A program made the position numbers and the translations under genes. Positions 21,499-30,540 of a stretch of DNA of 30,769 nucleotides are shown piece after piece; within the stretch, counting starts at the first letter, position 1; each line of letters starts with the position of its first letter. The notes below the pieces were generated by a model. That model ran no database searches. It saw only the letters and a list, made by a program, of their open reading frames with translations, and had not been told where the DNA came from. This DNA comes from Scytalidium lignicola (Eukaryota; Ascomycota; Leotiomycetes), in NCBI GenBank assembly GCA_002812745.2, contig NCSJ02000447.1:1-30769 (forward strand). Direction: 5' to 3'.

Positions 21499-22323
21499 TC
21501 ACTCGACGGCTTCATTAACTGAAATAGGTACAGGCATAGAAAGAGCAGTCAAGGCTCGCCCAGACGACCGAGTTAAAAAAAGCAAAGATAACGTCAACGG
21601 GACAGTTTCTGCAGATGGACACTCTAGACCAGCTCTCATCGCTCTCTCGGGCATTTTGTCTAGAAAGGTCATACCGCCAGCCGAGTTGTAATTTTCCACA
21701 AGATCCTGGAAAATAAATGAGCACCACTTTCCAACGATGCTTTGTGCATCCTCCTCGATAATATGCTGGATATTGACCGCCGAGGCCAAGTGCCCAAATA
21801 GGACCAATGCCGTGTCAAGTCTCCATAATCTTCGAAGGGAGGCTCCTTGACCGTGTCGCTGGAGGTGCATTAGTTTCGAGGCGTTTTCCTTCGCTCGGTA
21901 TCTCAACTTCGCCACGTGACTTCGCAAAAGACTTTCCACTGCTTGAGCGCCCCCAGCGAGGTTGATTATATCTGGGCACATTCGAGTCACGTCTATCAAA
22001 GTACAATTCCAGGTAACCACGAATTGTACTTTGGCAAGAGCTTTAACAAGGTTTTGGCCCGTCTCGATGGTTTTATCTTTGTAATTATCTCCATCCCACA
22101 TCAGAAATTCACCTTTCAACAAAATGACTGGACTCCAAGTCTTTAAGGTTCGAAGAGGGACGAGAGTTGCAGGTCCCCCGCCTGTCCCAGATCCTGTCTG
22201 AAGGCCTTCCTCTAATGTATTAAGATATTCGCGGACCTCGATAATCCGTTGTTGTCTTGTTGCAATGTCCACTACTGCGTCGTCCAAATATCTATGCAGT
22301 TCTGCTTTCAAAGACGAGTTCAT
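21499..22323 (-). CDS. Hypothetical protein, 274 aa
   Basis: This is an intact ORF from ATG (22323-22321) to TGA (21501-21499). The upstream frame is closed by a TAG 12 codons earlier, which fixes the start. I do not recognise the family. Residues 1-50 (KAELHRYLDDAVVDIATRQQ) look helical. A Gly-rich loop (TGSGTGGG) is near residue 55. The rest alternates helices with conserved-looking Trp and Cys residues (FLMWDG, VTWNC). No signal peptide or clear membrane segment is visible. A 3' splice-like signal (CTAAC, then CTGCAG) ends at 22369, 46 nt before the ATG, so a 5' UTR intron is plausible. It lies co-directional with two other orphan genes upstream. Confidence 0.6.
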   Translation of the reverse strand: MNSSLKAELHRYLDDAVVDIATRQQRIIEVREYLNTLEEGLQTGSGTGGGPATLVPLRTLKTWSPVILLKGEFLMWDGDNYKDKTIETGQNLVKALAKVQFVVTWNCTLIDVTRMCPDIINLAGGAQAVESLLRSHVAKLRYRAKENASKLMHLQRHGQGASLRRLWRLDTALVLFGHLASAVNIQHIIEEDAQSIVGKWCSFIFQDLVENYNSAGGMTFLDKMPERAMRAGLECPSAETVPLTLSLLFLTRSSGRALTALSMPVPISVNEAVE

Positions 22324-22842
22324 CTTGAGAATGGAAGGTCGGAGAAGACGCAACAAAATCTATCTGGCCTGCAGTAAAACGTTAGTTGTCAATGCGGATG
22401 AAGAAGAGTTGTTGTACTGGCAATCAGAGAAAGGCTGGCACAAGAGAAGTTGCACTTTGGCACAGCAAACACGGAAAAGATAGCAAAATGAAGGTGAGAT
22501 TAATATTATGGGCAATCCAGTTAGCGCTATGGTATCAATAACATCCAACTAACTGGATTGCCTAGCTATGTATGTTAAGCACACTATTTTGGAGCGACCT
22601 TTGGCATAGCTAAGTAAAAGTTTTGGCAGCTAATCACGCCTCCTCTCTTGTGACAAACCAATACAAGTCTAACCCCTTTCTCATTCCTCTTCTCACTTTA
22701 AGTGGACTGCTTAACATGGTTATACTCTGCTAACGATGAGAGGCTAGTGAGCTTGTCAGTGATAGGTAGTACCAAGGTGCTGATGCGAACTTTACCTAAT
22801 TATTTTCGGATGGATATAATGGCTGCACTGTACGTATCTAGT
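22324..22842. other. Intergenic region with a 14-bp inverted repeat
   Basis: Besides the possible 5' UTR intron end at 22369, it contains a perfect 14-bp inverted repeat: GGCAATCCAGTTAG at 22511-22524 and its complement at 22549-22562, with a 24-nt loop. It could be a tiny MITE, an RNA hairpin or a binding site. No gene is supported. Confidence 0.45.
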
Positions 22843-23444
22843 TTATTCTCTTTTGTTGTTCTTGCAATTAGTTGAAGTGCCATTAAACCCGCTCCTATTT
22901 TTTGGCGGGCTAGGTTCTCTCGTCACAGATCCAGGTGGTCTCCATGGGCCAGTAAATGTTGTCGTGCGGGATGAAGACTGTGCTGGCCGTGTTCCTTGAT
23001 TTGCTTCATGACTTGGGGTCGTGCTAGAGCTTGGCAGAGACGTGGTAGTCGAGGTCGTCGTTGTGTCTGGTGAAGTTGACTGGGCTGATGCTGGGTTGAC
23101 GTCGTCTGAGCTGCGTGTTTCTGGGGCAAGAACTGTATTGAATTAGCATCTTTCATGGAGACGAAAGGCAAAGACAGTATACTTTTTCTGATCTCAGTGA
23201 GCTCCTGCCTAATGGCAACAACGTCAACGTGAATCGCTTCAAGGTCATGAATAGTGGCCGGAGCGTCAGCTGGGTTCCTGCCCGGGTCTTGATCAAGGTT
23301 AACTCCATCGTCGCGATTGATTACTCTTCCCACATGATGGCGTATAAATTCATATGCGCGCTAGACTTTTTCAGGATAAATAGCTGTGAACATTGCCGTC
23401 TCCCTGATGAGCCTTATTAAGTCTAAGATATCGGACGTCTTCAT
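22843..23444 (-). pseudogene. Hypothetical two-exon gene with one in-frame TAG
   Basis: The exons are 23444-23183 and 23132-22843, across a 50-nt intron (23182-23133; donor GTATAC, branch GCTAAT, acceptor ATACAG), phase 1. The ATG has a good context (CACCATG). The joined frame is 184 codons including the stop. Codon 28 is TAG (23363-23361), between EKV and RAYEFIRHH; CAG-to-TAG would explain it. The remainder is coherent: a helical Asp/Val/Ile-rich segment (DLEAIHVDVVAIRQELTEIR), then a Ser/Thr/Pro-rich tail. Splicing gives a typical Ser/Thr-rich composition, whereas the unspliced frame gives an odd His/Gln/Arg-rich one, which supports the intron. No known domain is recognised. Alternatives to a pseudogene are sequence error or an unrecognised extra intron. 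Confidence 0.55.
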
Positions 23445-23808
23445 GGTGACGATGCAGTTAAGTCGAGGGTGTTTGAGAGTGTATAAGCAAAGATCTTCTG
23501 AATGAATACGGTGGATGGCAGATAGTACACGTTTTGATAATGTTCGCAGTATGGAAGTAAGTAAACAAAACAGTTAATAGAAGGCGAAGTTTGTGTTGTT
23601 GATTTAGAAGGCTAGAAGAGGGTATCAAAACTCGGCTTGGTAGATGGCTCTTTCCTTTCTTATCACATTTACGAGATATCTAGTCACCCCGACATCCTCA
23701 CCACAGTATTTCGCATCCCCTGGGGATCTTACAGTTAAAGAAAATAAAACATTTTGCATTCTTGTCCTGATATAACCTTATGTTATCTACCTTTGTACTN
23801 CCCCCCCC
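23445..23808. other. Intergenic region
   Basis: It holds the presumed promoter of the interrupted gene and the 3' flank of the next. It ends in a C-run with an N (23800-23809). No ORF or RNA is seen. Confidence 0.5.
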
Positions 23809-24720
23809 CTATTCAATAGTGAGGTCGTCACCATCCAACACGTCGAAATACTCGGCCTCCAACTCTGTCGGTGGGCCTTGTGAAGCATCCCTGTGGTATC
23901 TCATATCTGCCCGAATGGGCCATCTATCTAGTGGAACGTGAAAATCCTCCTCCCGGGTAAATACCGTGAACATTTGTGCCCATCGGGCCGCTGCTGACGC
24001 AAGTCTATTCGCATTAAAACCAGGGTCCATAACGATGCCGTCCATAACAATTTCTGAAAATACGACTTCGGCCGCATACATCAACCTTAACCTGATCATG
24101 TGCAGTATATTGCGAGCCTCATCTCGATCTTCGACACTGAAACGACCGCTGTCGGCCGCTTCGACTAAATAATCGAGATGTAAAACATCTCGGACAAATC
24201 TGACGTTCCACCTGATGGCATTCCTGTTGAGCCTGCGGAACCAGAAAACCAGTCGAGCCTGGGTGTTGTTAATGTGATCGTTGGTAAAGTCTTGGTCGTT
24301 GACTTGGACACTGTAAATTGTTAATAACTTATCTTTTTGTAACTTACCTTATCACTTACATCACCCATTGTGAGCAGTCTGTGTCAGCTCAGTGGCCATC
24401 GCCAGGCCACTACTCTCTCCCGGTCTTATGCGTATTCCTCGAGGCAGGAGTGCACCGACAGAGGTTCTAGTCAAGCTGCCGGCGTATAAAAAGATGACCC
24501 GCGCGAGTAGTTCTCGCGTCATTCTTACGTCCAACTGTGAGATCTGCTGGGATGACCGGAGTGTTATGACTACCTTGCGGAAGGTAATCTTTGAAATATC
24601 CTCGTTGACAAGTACATTATTATCCGTGTTCCACTGTTCGATGCCGCGTTGGTCGTATGCTTCGTTGCCGTTGACGTTGAGCCAGTTGTCAAGGGCTACG
24701 ACAATTGTTTGTTTGTTCAT
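23809..24720 (-). CDS. Hypothetical protein, 285 aa (two exons)
   Basis: The exons are 24720-24365 and 24310-23809. The 54-nt intron (24364-24311) ends TTAACAATTTACAG. Its donor is the less usual GTGATG, required because the next codon would be TGA. The start at 24720 has an ACAATG context; an in-frame GTG five codons earlier was not used. I do not recognise the family. The N-terminal half contains WLNVNGNEAYDQRGIEQW. The C-terminal half is probably alpha-helical and Arg/Asp-rich (LVFWFRRLNRNAIRW, RDEARNILHMIRLRLMYAAE), ending in an acidic tail. The frame stays open across the join for 167 further codons, good support for the splice. Role unknown. Confidence 0.6.
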
Positions 24721-25391
24721 TGTGATGAAGTTCACGTGGTGAGGGAGTCAACGTGGACGATAATGAGTTGTAAGTTATGCAGATGGGAATCTATTTTACT
24801 ATACCATTGTTCCTTTCGCTTTTAGCGCTCTACAATTATACATCGCTAATATCCTTGGCTTGGCATTGGCAATTATTTCAACCTAGTTTCTCTTCAGCTT
24901 TACTGTCTCTCAATATCATTACAGGTTGAGGAATTCAGTAGTGTCGGTTGTGGTCTTCCGAGGCGAAAGTGAGTCTGCTTGTTTTCATTGCAGCTTGGCG
25001 AAAAAGCTTGGCATTATGCATCTTGACTACAATTGGCCCGACCCTTGGAGTTCTAGTGCAAGCATGTTCGGATTGCGGGTATGACCCTGGTTAAGACTGT
25101 AGTCTAACTTTAATTGTTAATACTACTTGTTAACAGTACAAGTTGTTCTTTGTAAAACTTGGTTTAATATATATCTTGTAGATTTATAATTAATGTCACA
25201 AGTATAGTAAGGGGTATGCCAATTGACTGAAATTCTGTACGAAGAGCTTGAAACTATGGGATTGCCTACGAATATGGACTTGTGGTTGACAGAAAAGTTG
25301 GCACAGTAGTACTTCGGGGCTCGGTAAATTTTGGTTGCCATTCATGTACTTTTCTGCCAACTATTTTGTCAGCCACGAGACGGAGGACATA
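24721..25391. other. Intergenic region up to the pogo-type element
   Basis: No convincing gene. The part around 25090-25240 is AT-rich. A short ORF from 25342 (MYFSANYFVSHETED) runs into the transposon and is in frame with open sequence on the far side of the insertion. Confidence 0.4.
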
Positions 25392-25415
25392 CAGTCGTAC
25401 CTGGTTATAACGAAC
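25392..25415 (+). repeat. Left TIR of the pogo-type element
   Basis: This 24-bp arm begins CAGTCGTACC and ends TATAACGAAC. It is an exact reverse complement of 27286-27309. The next base already differs. Confidence 0.95.
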
Positions 25416-25552
25416 CCGGCTATAACGAATCCCTGGATATTACGAACGCCACCTCGGAATTTGCCAAAATTTGCATGTAAATCTCTTCTTATAACGTATA
25501 ACGAACAACCTTTTTCAATTTCTTGGTGTTGTTCGGTATATCCAGAGACAAA

Positions 25553-27193
25553 ATGTTACGTAGGTCTGGTGATCCACCCCCTTTAAAACATACCCGCACT
25601 GGTATAACCAACACCCAGAGGGCTTCCCTACGAGCTTATTGGAGCTCCCTTGACCCCCCAAAACCACGATATGATGCCTTACAGACCTGGTGGCAAGAAA
25701 AGTATAATAAACCTATTGCAAAGTCGTCGGTTTCTGAGATCCTTTCTGATAAATACCTCCACTTAGACATTGCTGTGATTTCTAAGGATGCACAAAGATC
25801 AAGAGCTCCACACTGGAAGGTCTTGGAGGACTGTTTATTTGAATGGGTATAACGTTATGAGTCTGTTAAGGGTATAATAAGTGGTGATATGCTTTGGTAT
25901 AAGGCCACAGAACTCTAGCAACGTCTCCCACAATATGAAAGCCAGGACTGCCTAGTCTGGTCTGAGGGCTGGCTTTCTGGCTTTAAACATAGGTATTCTA
26001 TTAAAGATCGGAGGTTCTATAGAGAAGCCAGGTCTGCAAAGGTTGAGGAAGAGAGTGAGAGAATCATGGCTGAGATCCGGGAAGTTGAGAAAGGATATGA
26101 TGCCAATGATATCTATAACTTTGATGAGATTGGATATAACTGGAAATCAGTTCCAGATTGAAGTTTAAGGACTTCTCAACATCCTAAAGTAAAGAAAGAC
26201 AAGGCTAGGATTACTATAACTCTATGTTGTAATGTTACAAGTACAGACTATCCACTTATATGGTATATTAGAACAGCTATCCGACCTACTTGCTTTAGAT
26301 CTGAGAGAATCCAGAGCTTAGAGGTTTTAGGAGCAGTATGGCAGAATAACCCTACAGCTTGGATAGAGTATAGAATCATAATTGAATGGTTAAAGTAGTT
26401 TAACAACCGTATGGAAGGTAGAAAAGTATTACTTTTAATAGATAACTTTCCAGCTCATGAGCTTGCTATCCAGCTACTAAAGGATATTATAAAAGTTGGA
26501 AGAGGTCTTAAAAACACTAGGATAATGTAGCTTCTACCAAATACTACGTCTGTCTACCAGCCATTGGATCAGGGAATTATCAAGAACTGGAAAGCCTATA
26601 TACATCAGCAATTTATCAAGTTTATAGTTGATACTTTTAATGCTGGAGAAGATCCTTTAGCTAAGATGAACATTCTAAAAGCTATACGGTGGGGAATCAC
26701 AGCCTGAGGATCATTTGTTATGCTTAGAACTATACAAAATTGCTGGGCAAAGTCACAAGCAATTGACTTTGGGGCTAGACCTCTCCTTCCAATTGATTGG
26801 CAAGAGACATCTTCTGTAATAATTAGCCTTCAGGCTGATATTCAAAGGCTTCAGGATATAGGACATATCCAAGAGGTTATGAATATCCATCAGTTTATTG
26901 ATCCAATTCAGGAGCAAGTTATAGAAGATGTAGACACTATAATTGACTCAATTGTAACACGCCAAAGCCCTGAAATCCTAACTGATAACGATGAGGAATT
27001 GCAGGAAGAAGTACCTATTGTGAAGGAAAACGAAGCACTCATGGCGATTCAGATCCTTCGCCGGTATGAAGAGCAACAAGTCGATGGGGACCCTGATTTT
27101 CTACGTGTTTTAGGAGTCCAGGGACGTAAAATTGAGTATAGGAGAGTCAGGGGACTAGGTCAGCGTGATCTACGTAGCTGGTTTCATAGCTAG
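25553..27193 (+). pseudogene. Fot1/pogo transposase, six in-frame stops
   Basis: The frame is 547 codons from ATG to TAG with no frameshift. It is broken at 25850 (TAA), 25916 (TAG), 26159 (TGA), 26396 (TAG), 26528 (TAG) and 26705 (TGA). Each is explained by C-to-T on one strand or the other. The N-terminal ~100 codons resemble the helix-turn-helix/CENP-B-type DNA-binding domain. The DDE-type catalytic core shows NFDEIGYNW with Asp at codon 191, LLLIDNFPAHE with Asp 297, and TTSVYQPLDQGIIKNW with Asp 339. The C-terminus is acidic. The intact family cuts and pastes the element at TA sites. No frameshift with several transition stops is what RIP, rather than drift, would leave. Confidence 0.92.
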
Positions 27194-27285
27194 GAGTAGT
27201 ATAAAAAAAAATTGATATATTTGATCCCGTGACTCTTTATATAACGAACTCTCTATATAACGAATGTATATAGTAGCTTTTGGCC

Positions 27286-27309
27286 GTTCGTTATAACCAG
27301 GTACGACTG
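27286..27309 (-). repeat. Right TIR of the pogo-type element
   Basis: This is the exact reverse complement of the left TIR, ending GGTACGACTG before the TA duplication at 27310-27311. Confidence 0.95.
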
Positions 27310-27311
27310 TA

Positions 27312-27762
27312 GTCGAAGTCAGAGCGCGGAGATCGCTGGTGCAGAGGCAGTGTATTGGGCGGCAAAGGGAAGGAGAGTTGAAAAAGAGAAAATTGGCAAA
27401 AAGGATGCTGAAAACAGGGGCAGCGCGAGCTCTTATACCTTGCTCAAGCGGCGAGAAGCTTGTGCATGGTGTGTTTCCCGGTGCAGAAGGTCGCAATTTC
27501 CTGAAGCAGGCTTGCTGTCTGTCATTTTACTTTTTAATTTGAGAATTTTGAGAATTTTTAGTTGTTTTGCCATACAAAAAGTGAACAACCACATCTGGAT
27601 CTTTCAACAAGACAAGTTATCAAGATAAGCTAGTTTTATGGTGAACGCTGTTGCGAGGTTACTCTTGCGCTTTAAATAGATAGACTATCTTATTGACCCT
27701 CTATAGATGATAACCACCAAGAAAAATGAGGGTTAATATTTTTATTTTCACAAATAAGTGAT
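27312..27762. other. Intergenic region right of the pogo-type element
   Basis: GC-normal at first (27312-27520), then AT-rich. Short overlapping plus-strand ORFs are open but show no recognisable protein features. One frame joins the open frame left of the transposon if the element is removed. Confidence 0.4.
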
Positions 27763-27773
27763 AAAAAAAAAAA
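27763..27773 (-). terminator. Pol III T-tract after the tRNA-like locus
   Basis: Eleven consecutive T on the minus strand begin 10 nt past the predicted tRNA 3' end, as expected of an RNA polymerase III terminator. Confidence 0.6.
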
Positions 27774-27783
27774 GGTTTGGAAT

Positions 27784-27903
27784 TACTCCAGGTGGGTGTC
27801 GAACCCACGACTTTCGCATCTCCTTGATTTGGAAAGAATCATATTAATCAGGTTGCCCCGAATCAATATAAGAACGACACGCTAACCACTCTGCCAAAAT
27901 TAG
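27784..27903 (-). tRNA. tRNA-Ile(UAU)-like locus with intron; 5' half atypical
   Basis: On the minus strand the 3' half is clear: variable loop AAGTC, T arm GTGGG-TTCGACA-CCCAC, acceptor strand CTGGAGT and discriminator A. The 5' half has a D-loop-like AGAGTGGTTAGCG and TCGTT-CTTATA, giving anticodon TAT in a normal loop context. About 48 nt between A37 and the 3' half would be an intron, with TTGATT pairing with AATCAA inside it. A T11 tract follows. Against a functional gene, the predicted 5' acceptor strand (27903-27897) does not pair well with the 3' strand, the D stem has two mismatches, and the closing anticodon pair is U-U. Either it is a degenerate copy or I have the 5' half wrong. 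Confidence 0.45.
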
Positions 27904-28704
27904 CCTCTGATTTTCATTCATAGGCAGTGAAGAACTTACGCGTCACTGGAGTTTGGCATGTTTGATACGAGGGCTGCTTATTTTAGTCCATAAGTACACT
28001 TCCCGTGACCCCGCTACATGTGGAAAACCTTGCCCCGCACATGATTTTCAAGGACAACCCACTTGCCTGAAGAAACGTGACCAGTCACATATTATTTTAT
28101 TTCTCGAGCAACACTGCTAGAGTATCTCGTGTCTCGTGTCTCGTGTCTGCAATGGCTACAAGACCCCAAAAAAGGACTCAAAATGCGACTATTATCCCAA
28201 CCCTTGAACGTGTACAGCTCGGGCATTGCTACGTCAACGACCTCCAGACTTGCAGGAGCTGCCATCCTCAGTGCTTCAGTTCATTACAACGTCGAACTTG
28301 AAAACTGAAATGGCCTCCAGTGGGTTTCTTCGCACCAAAAGTACGAACACGGCGCAACTAGACCCGTTCGGGGCAGCTGTTTGATGCGCACGAATCATGA
28401 TGCTCTAATTCCGCCTCCATCGGCGGGAATGGCGGGGCTCCAGCTGGAGCTGGTTCCTTGTGCCTGATCAAAGATCATCAGCTTTTTTTGGAAGGCGACA
28501 AGAGACTCGATTCTCCTGATCTAATATGGAAATTCGATCTTCTTTTTACTGCTCATTACATCTTCTGACAGACTCTGCAACATATTTATCTATTTATCTA
28601 TTTATTTGAAGCAGCATTTTGTTGGAATCTGGGGAATCACAAGCACCAGCATACAAGTCTTTTACCCCGCCAGCCCCTCACGCAACGGGCGCGACCTCAC
28701 CACC
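27904..28704. promoter_or_regulatory. Upstream region of the galactokinase gene
   Basis: No convincing ORF is present. CGTGTCTCGTGTCTCGTGTCT (about 28127-28147) is a threefold 7-mer. ATTTATCT-type 8-mers repeat three times at 28584-28607, probably in the 5' UTR. CTCACCACC precedes the ATG, a good start context. The region contains GC-rich candidate control sites listed separately. Confidence 0.5.
28432..28450. promoter_or_regulatory. Candidate CreA sites and 14-bp palindrome
   Basis: GCGGGG (28432-28437) and CTGGAG (28444-28449) match the CreA consensus SYGGRG. The second lies in the perfect palindrome GCTCCAGCTGGAGC (28437-28450), which presents the site on both strands. They are about 260 bp before the galactokinase ATG. 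CreA mediates glucose repression of sugar-use genes in ascomycetes. Assignment rests on short consensus matches only. Confidence 0.3.
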
Positions 28705-30330
28705 ATGGCGGGCAATGTTCCAGTCGCCCATTCTCTGAAGGATATCTACACCGAAGATGCAGTCGCAACACAAGCAGAGCGATGGGAGTCACTGTTGAAG
28801 CAATTCAAGACAAGCTATGGTCATGATGCTGAATTTGTCGCCCGGTCGCCCGGTCGCGTGAACATAATCGGCGAGCACATCGACTACTCCCTCTACTCCG
28901 TCCTGCCCATGGCAATTACAGCAGACGTCTTACTAGCAGTGTCAACGTCGTCCATCAATCGCCAGCAGGATCCTTCTGCAAAGACATACAAAATCAAAGT
29001 CGCAAACGTCAACAGCGAGAGATTCCCTCCGCATGAATTTGATATTCCTTATGATGCGGTTGATATCGATGCGCGCGTTCACGAGTGGACCAATTATTTC
29101 AAGTCTGGCTTGCGGGGAGCTCTGGAGTTGTTAAGGAAGAAGCATGGCAGCGACTTCAAACCACAGAGTATGGAAATCTTGATGGACGGAACGGTGCCTG
29201 CTGGTGGTGGGTTGAGTAGCAGTGCCGCTTTTGTCAGTGCTAGTGCACTGGCTGTCATGTACGCAAATGGTGAGAAAAACGTAGACAAGACTGAGTTGAC
29301 TGAGCTGGCTATTGTGAGTGAGCGGGCAGTAGGTGTTAATTCAGGAGGGTAAGTCTCAAAACGACTCATTCGTAGTAGCATTAACTGACATCTCCGCAGA
29401 ATGGACCAGTCTGCTTCAGTTTTCTCCATCCGCGGCAGCGCATTATTCGTATCTTTTGTACCCAACCTAACCGCCCGGCCTGTCCACTTTTTCAAGACCG
29501 AACCAGAACTCTCCTTCGTCATTGCACAGTCATTCGTCGCAGCAGATAAACATGTTACTGGTCCAGTCTGTTACAACCTCCGCGTAGTAGAATGCAGTCT
29601 AGCGGCTGCATACCTTAATGCAGCTGTTAGCAAAGCTGCTGGTTCTCTTCCAACCGATTCTAGTCCATTAAAAATCTCTCTTCGAGGATTCCATAACTCA
29701 TACCTCTCTGGTTCCGACAAATCGCCATCAGAACAACTCAGCAAATTGATCGAATTGACAAAATCCACTCTGACCAAAGAAGAAGGATATACCCGTGAAG
29801 AGATCGCTGAGGTTATAGGATTGTCTGTAGATGAGCTGAATAAGCGTTTTACATCCACATTCCCTGTCCGAGCCACCCTTTTTAAACTAAGACAGAGGGC
29901 TTTACATGTTTATGAAGAAGCGCTTCGAGTGCTGCAGTTCATGGATCTTCTAGAGAACCCATCCGCACACCTAGAGAAAGATACTGGGTCGAGCACCGAG
30001 TCCTACAACCGTGCTTTAGGAGACTTAATGAATGCCACTCAGGATAGCTGTAGAGATCTCTATGAATGCAGCTGCCCCGAGCTGGATGAGCTGTGCAAAA
30101 TTGCGAGGAGGGCAGGAAGTTATGGATCTCGTTTGACGGGTGCTGGATGGGGCGGTTGCAGTGTTCACTTGGTGCCTGCTGACAAGGTTGATGCTGTGAA
30201 GCAAGCTTGGGAAAAGGAGTATTATAGTAAAATGGACTTGACTGAGCAACAAAAGGAAGCTGCTGTGGTAGTTAGCAAGCCTGGAAGCGGAAGCGCGGTG
30301 TTTGTTGTAACTGGGGAGAAGGTTATATAG
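28705..30330 (+). CDS. GAL1: Galactokinase (two exons, 524 aa)
   Basis: Galactokinase phosphorylates alpha-D-galactose with ATP to galactose-1-phosphate, the first committed step of the cytosolic Leloir pathway. The exons are 28705-29348 and 29400-30330, across a 51-nt intron (donor GTAAGT, branch TTAAC, acceptor CCGCAG), phase 2. The splice rebuilds GVNSGGMDQSAS. The start is ATG in CACCATGG; no upstream in-frame ATG exists. The galactokinase signature is SPGRVNIIGEHIDY (48-61) with Arg 51. The GHMP ATP-binding loop PAGGGLSSSAA is at 165-175. The catalytic-base Asp 217 lies in GGMDQS. The third motif GAGWGGC is at 462-468. Length agrees with fungal galactokinases. No stop or frameshift is present, and CpG content is normal, so it seems functional. 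Confidence 0.95.
29349..29399 (+). other. Intron of the galactokinase gene
   Basis: This is a 51-nt intron with GTAAGT donor, TTAAC branch-like sequence and CCGCAG acceptor. It interrupts the conserved GGM of the catalytic-base motif. Confidence 0.93.
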
Positions 30331-30540
30331 TACTATATATCTGTGCATACACCGAGTTTATCAAGAGTGAGAGTTTTCAGTAGCATAGCCCGCAAAAGAA
30401 AAGGTGTTTAAGCATTTTATATTAAGTCAACCGGAATTTTTGTTCTAGGCCCTCTCTCCAACCCCCCATTCTACGTCACGTATCATCGATGAACAGAAAT
30501 ATCATGATTCAGTTTGATTTTATTATTTTTAAAACTCAAA
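30331..30540. other. 3' intergenic region between convergent genes
   Basis: It should hold the 3' UTRs of the galactokinase gene (plus) and the partial gene at the edge (minus). AT-rich stretches near 30415-30425 and 30515-30545 could carry poly(A) signals. Confidence 0.4.

Larger units (their letters stand above)
25392..27309 (+). mobile_element. Fot1/pogo-type DNA transposon
   Basis: This 1,918-bp element has perfect 24-bp TIRs (25392-25415 and 27286-27309) starting CAGTCGTACC and is flanked by TA duplications (25390-25391 and 27310-27311). Subterminal repeats of ATAACGAA occur at both ends, at least two on each side beyond the TIR. Length, TA target and the CAGT start fit the pogo/Fot1 branch of Tc1/mariner. 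The transposase gene inside carries six stops, so this copy is not autonomous, though its ends are intact and could be mobilised by another copy. Confidence 0.95.

Noticed and set aside
22923..23333. Unspliced 136-codon version of the interrupted orphan gene
   Set aside because: Its C-terminus is an odd His/Gln/Arg-rich string. Removing a 50-nt intron with branch and acceptor signals gives a normal Ser/Thr-rich tail.
27784..27903. Type II (Ser/Leu) fold for the tRNA-like locus
   Set aside because: A 12-nt variable arm and a TTCTT/AAGGA anticodon stem can be drawn, but the anticodon would be ATT, which suits neither Ser nor Leu. The TAT loop with a type I variable region fits better.
29094..29522. 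142-codon minus-strand ORF within galactokinase
   Set aside because: It is a shadow of the galactokinase exons and crosses the intron.
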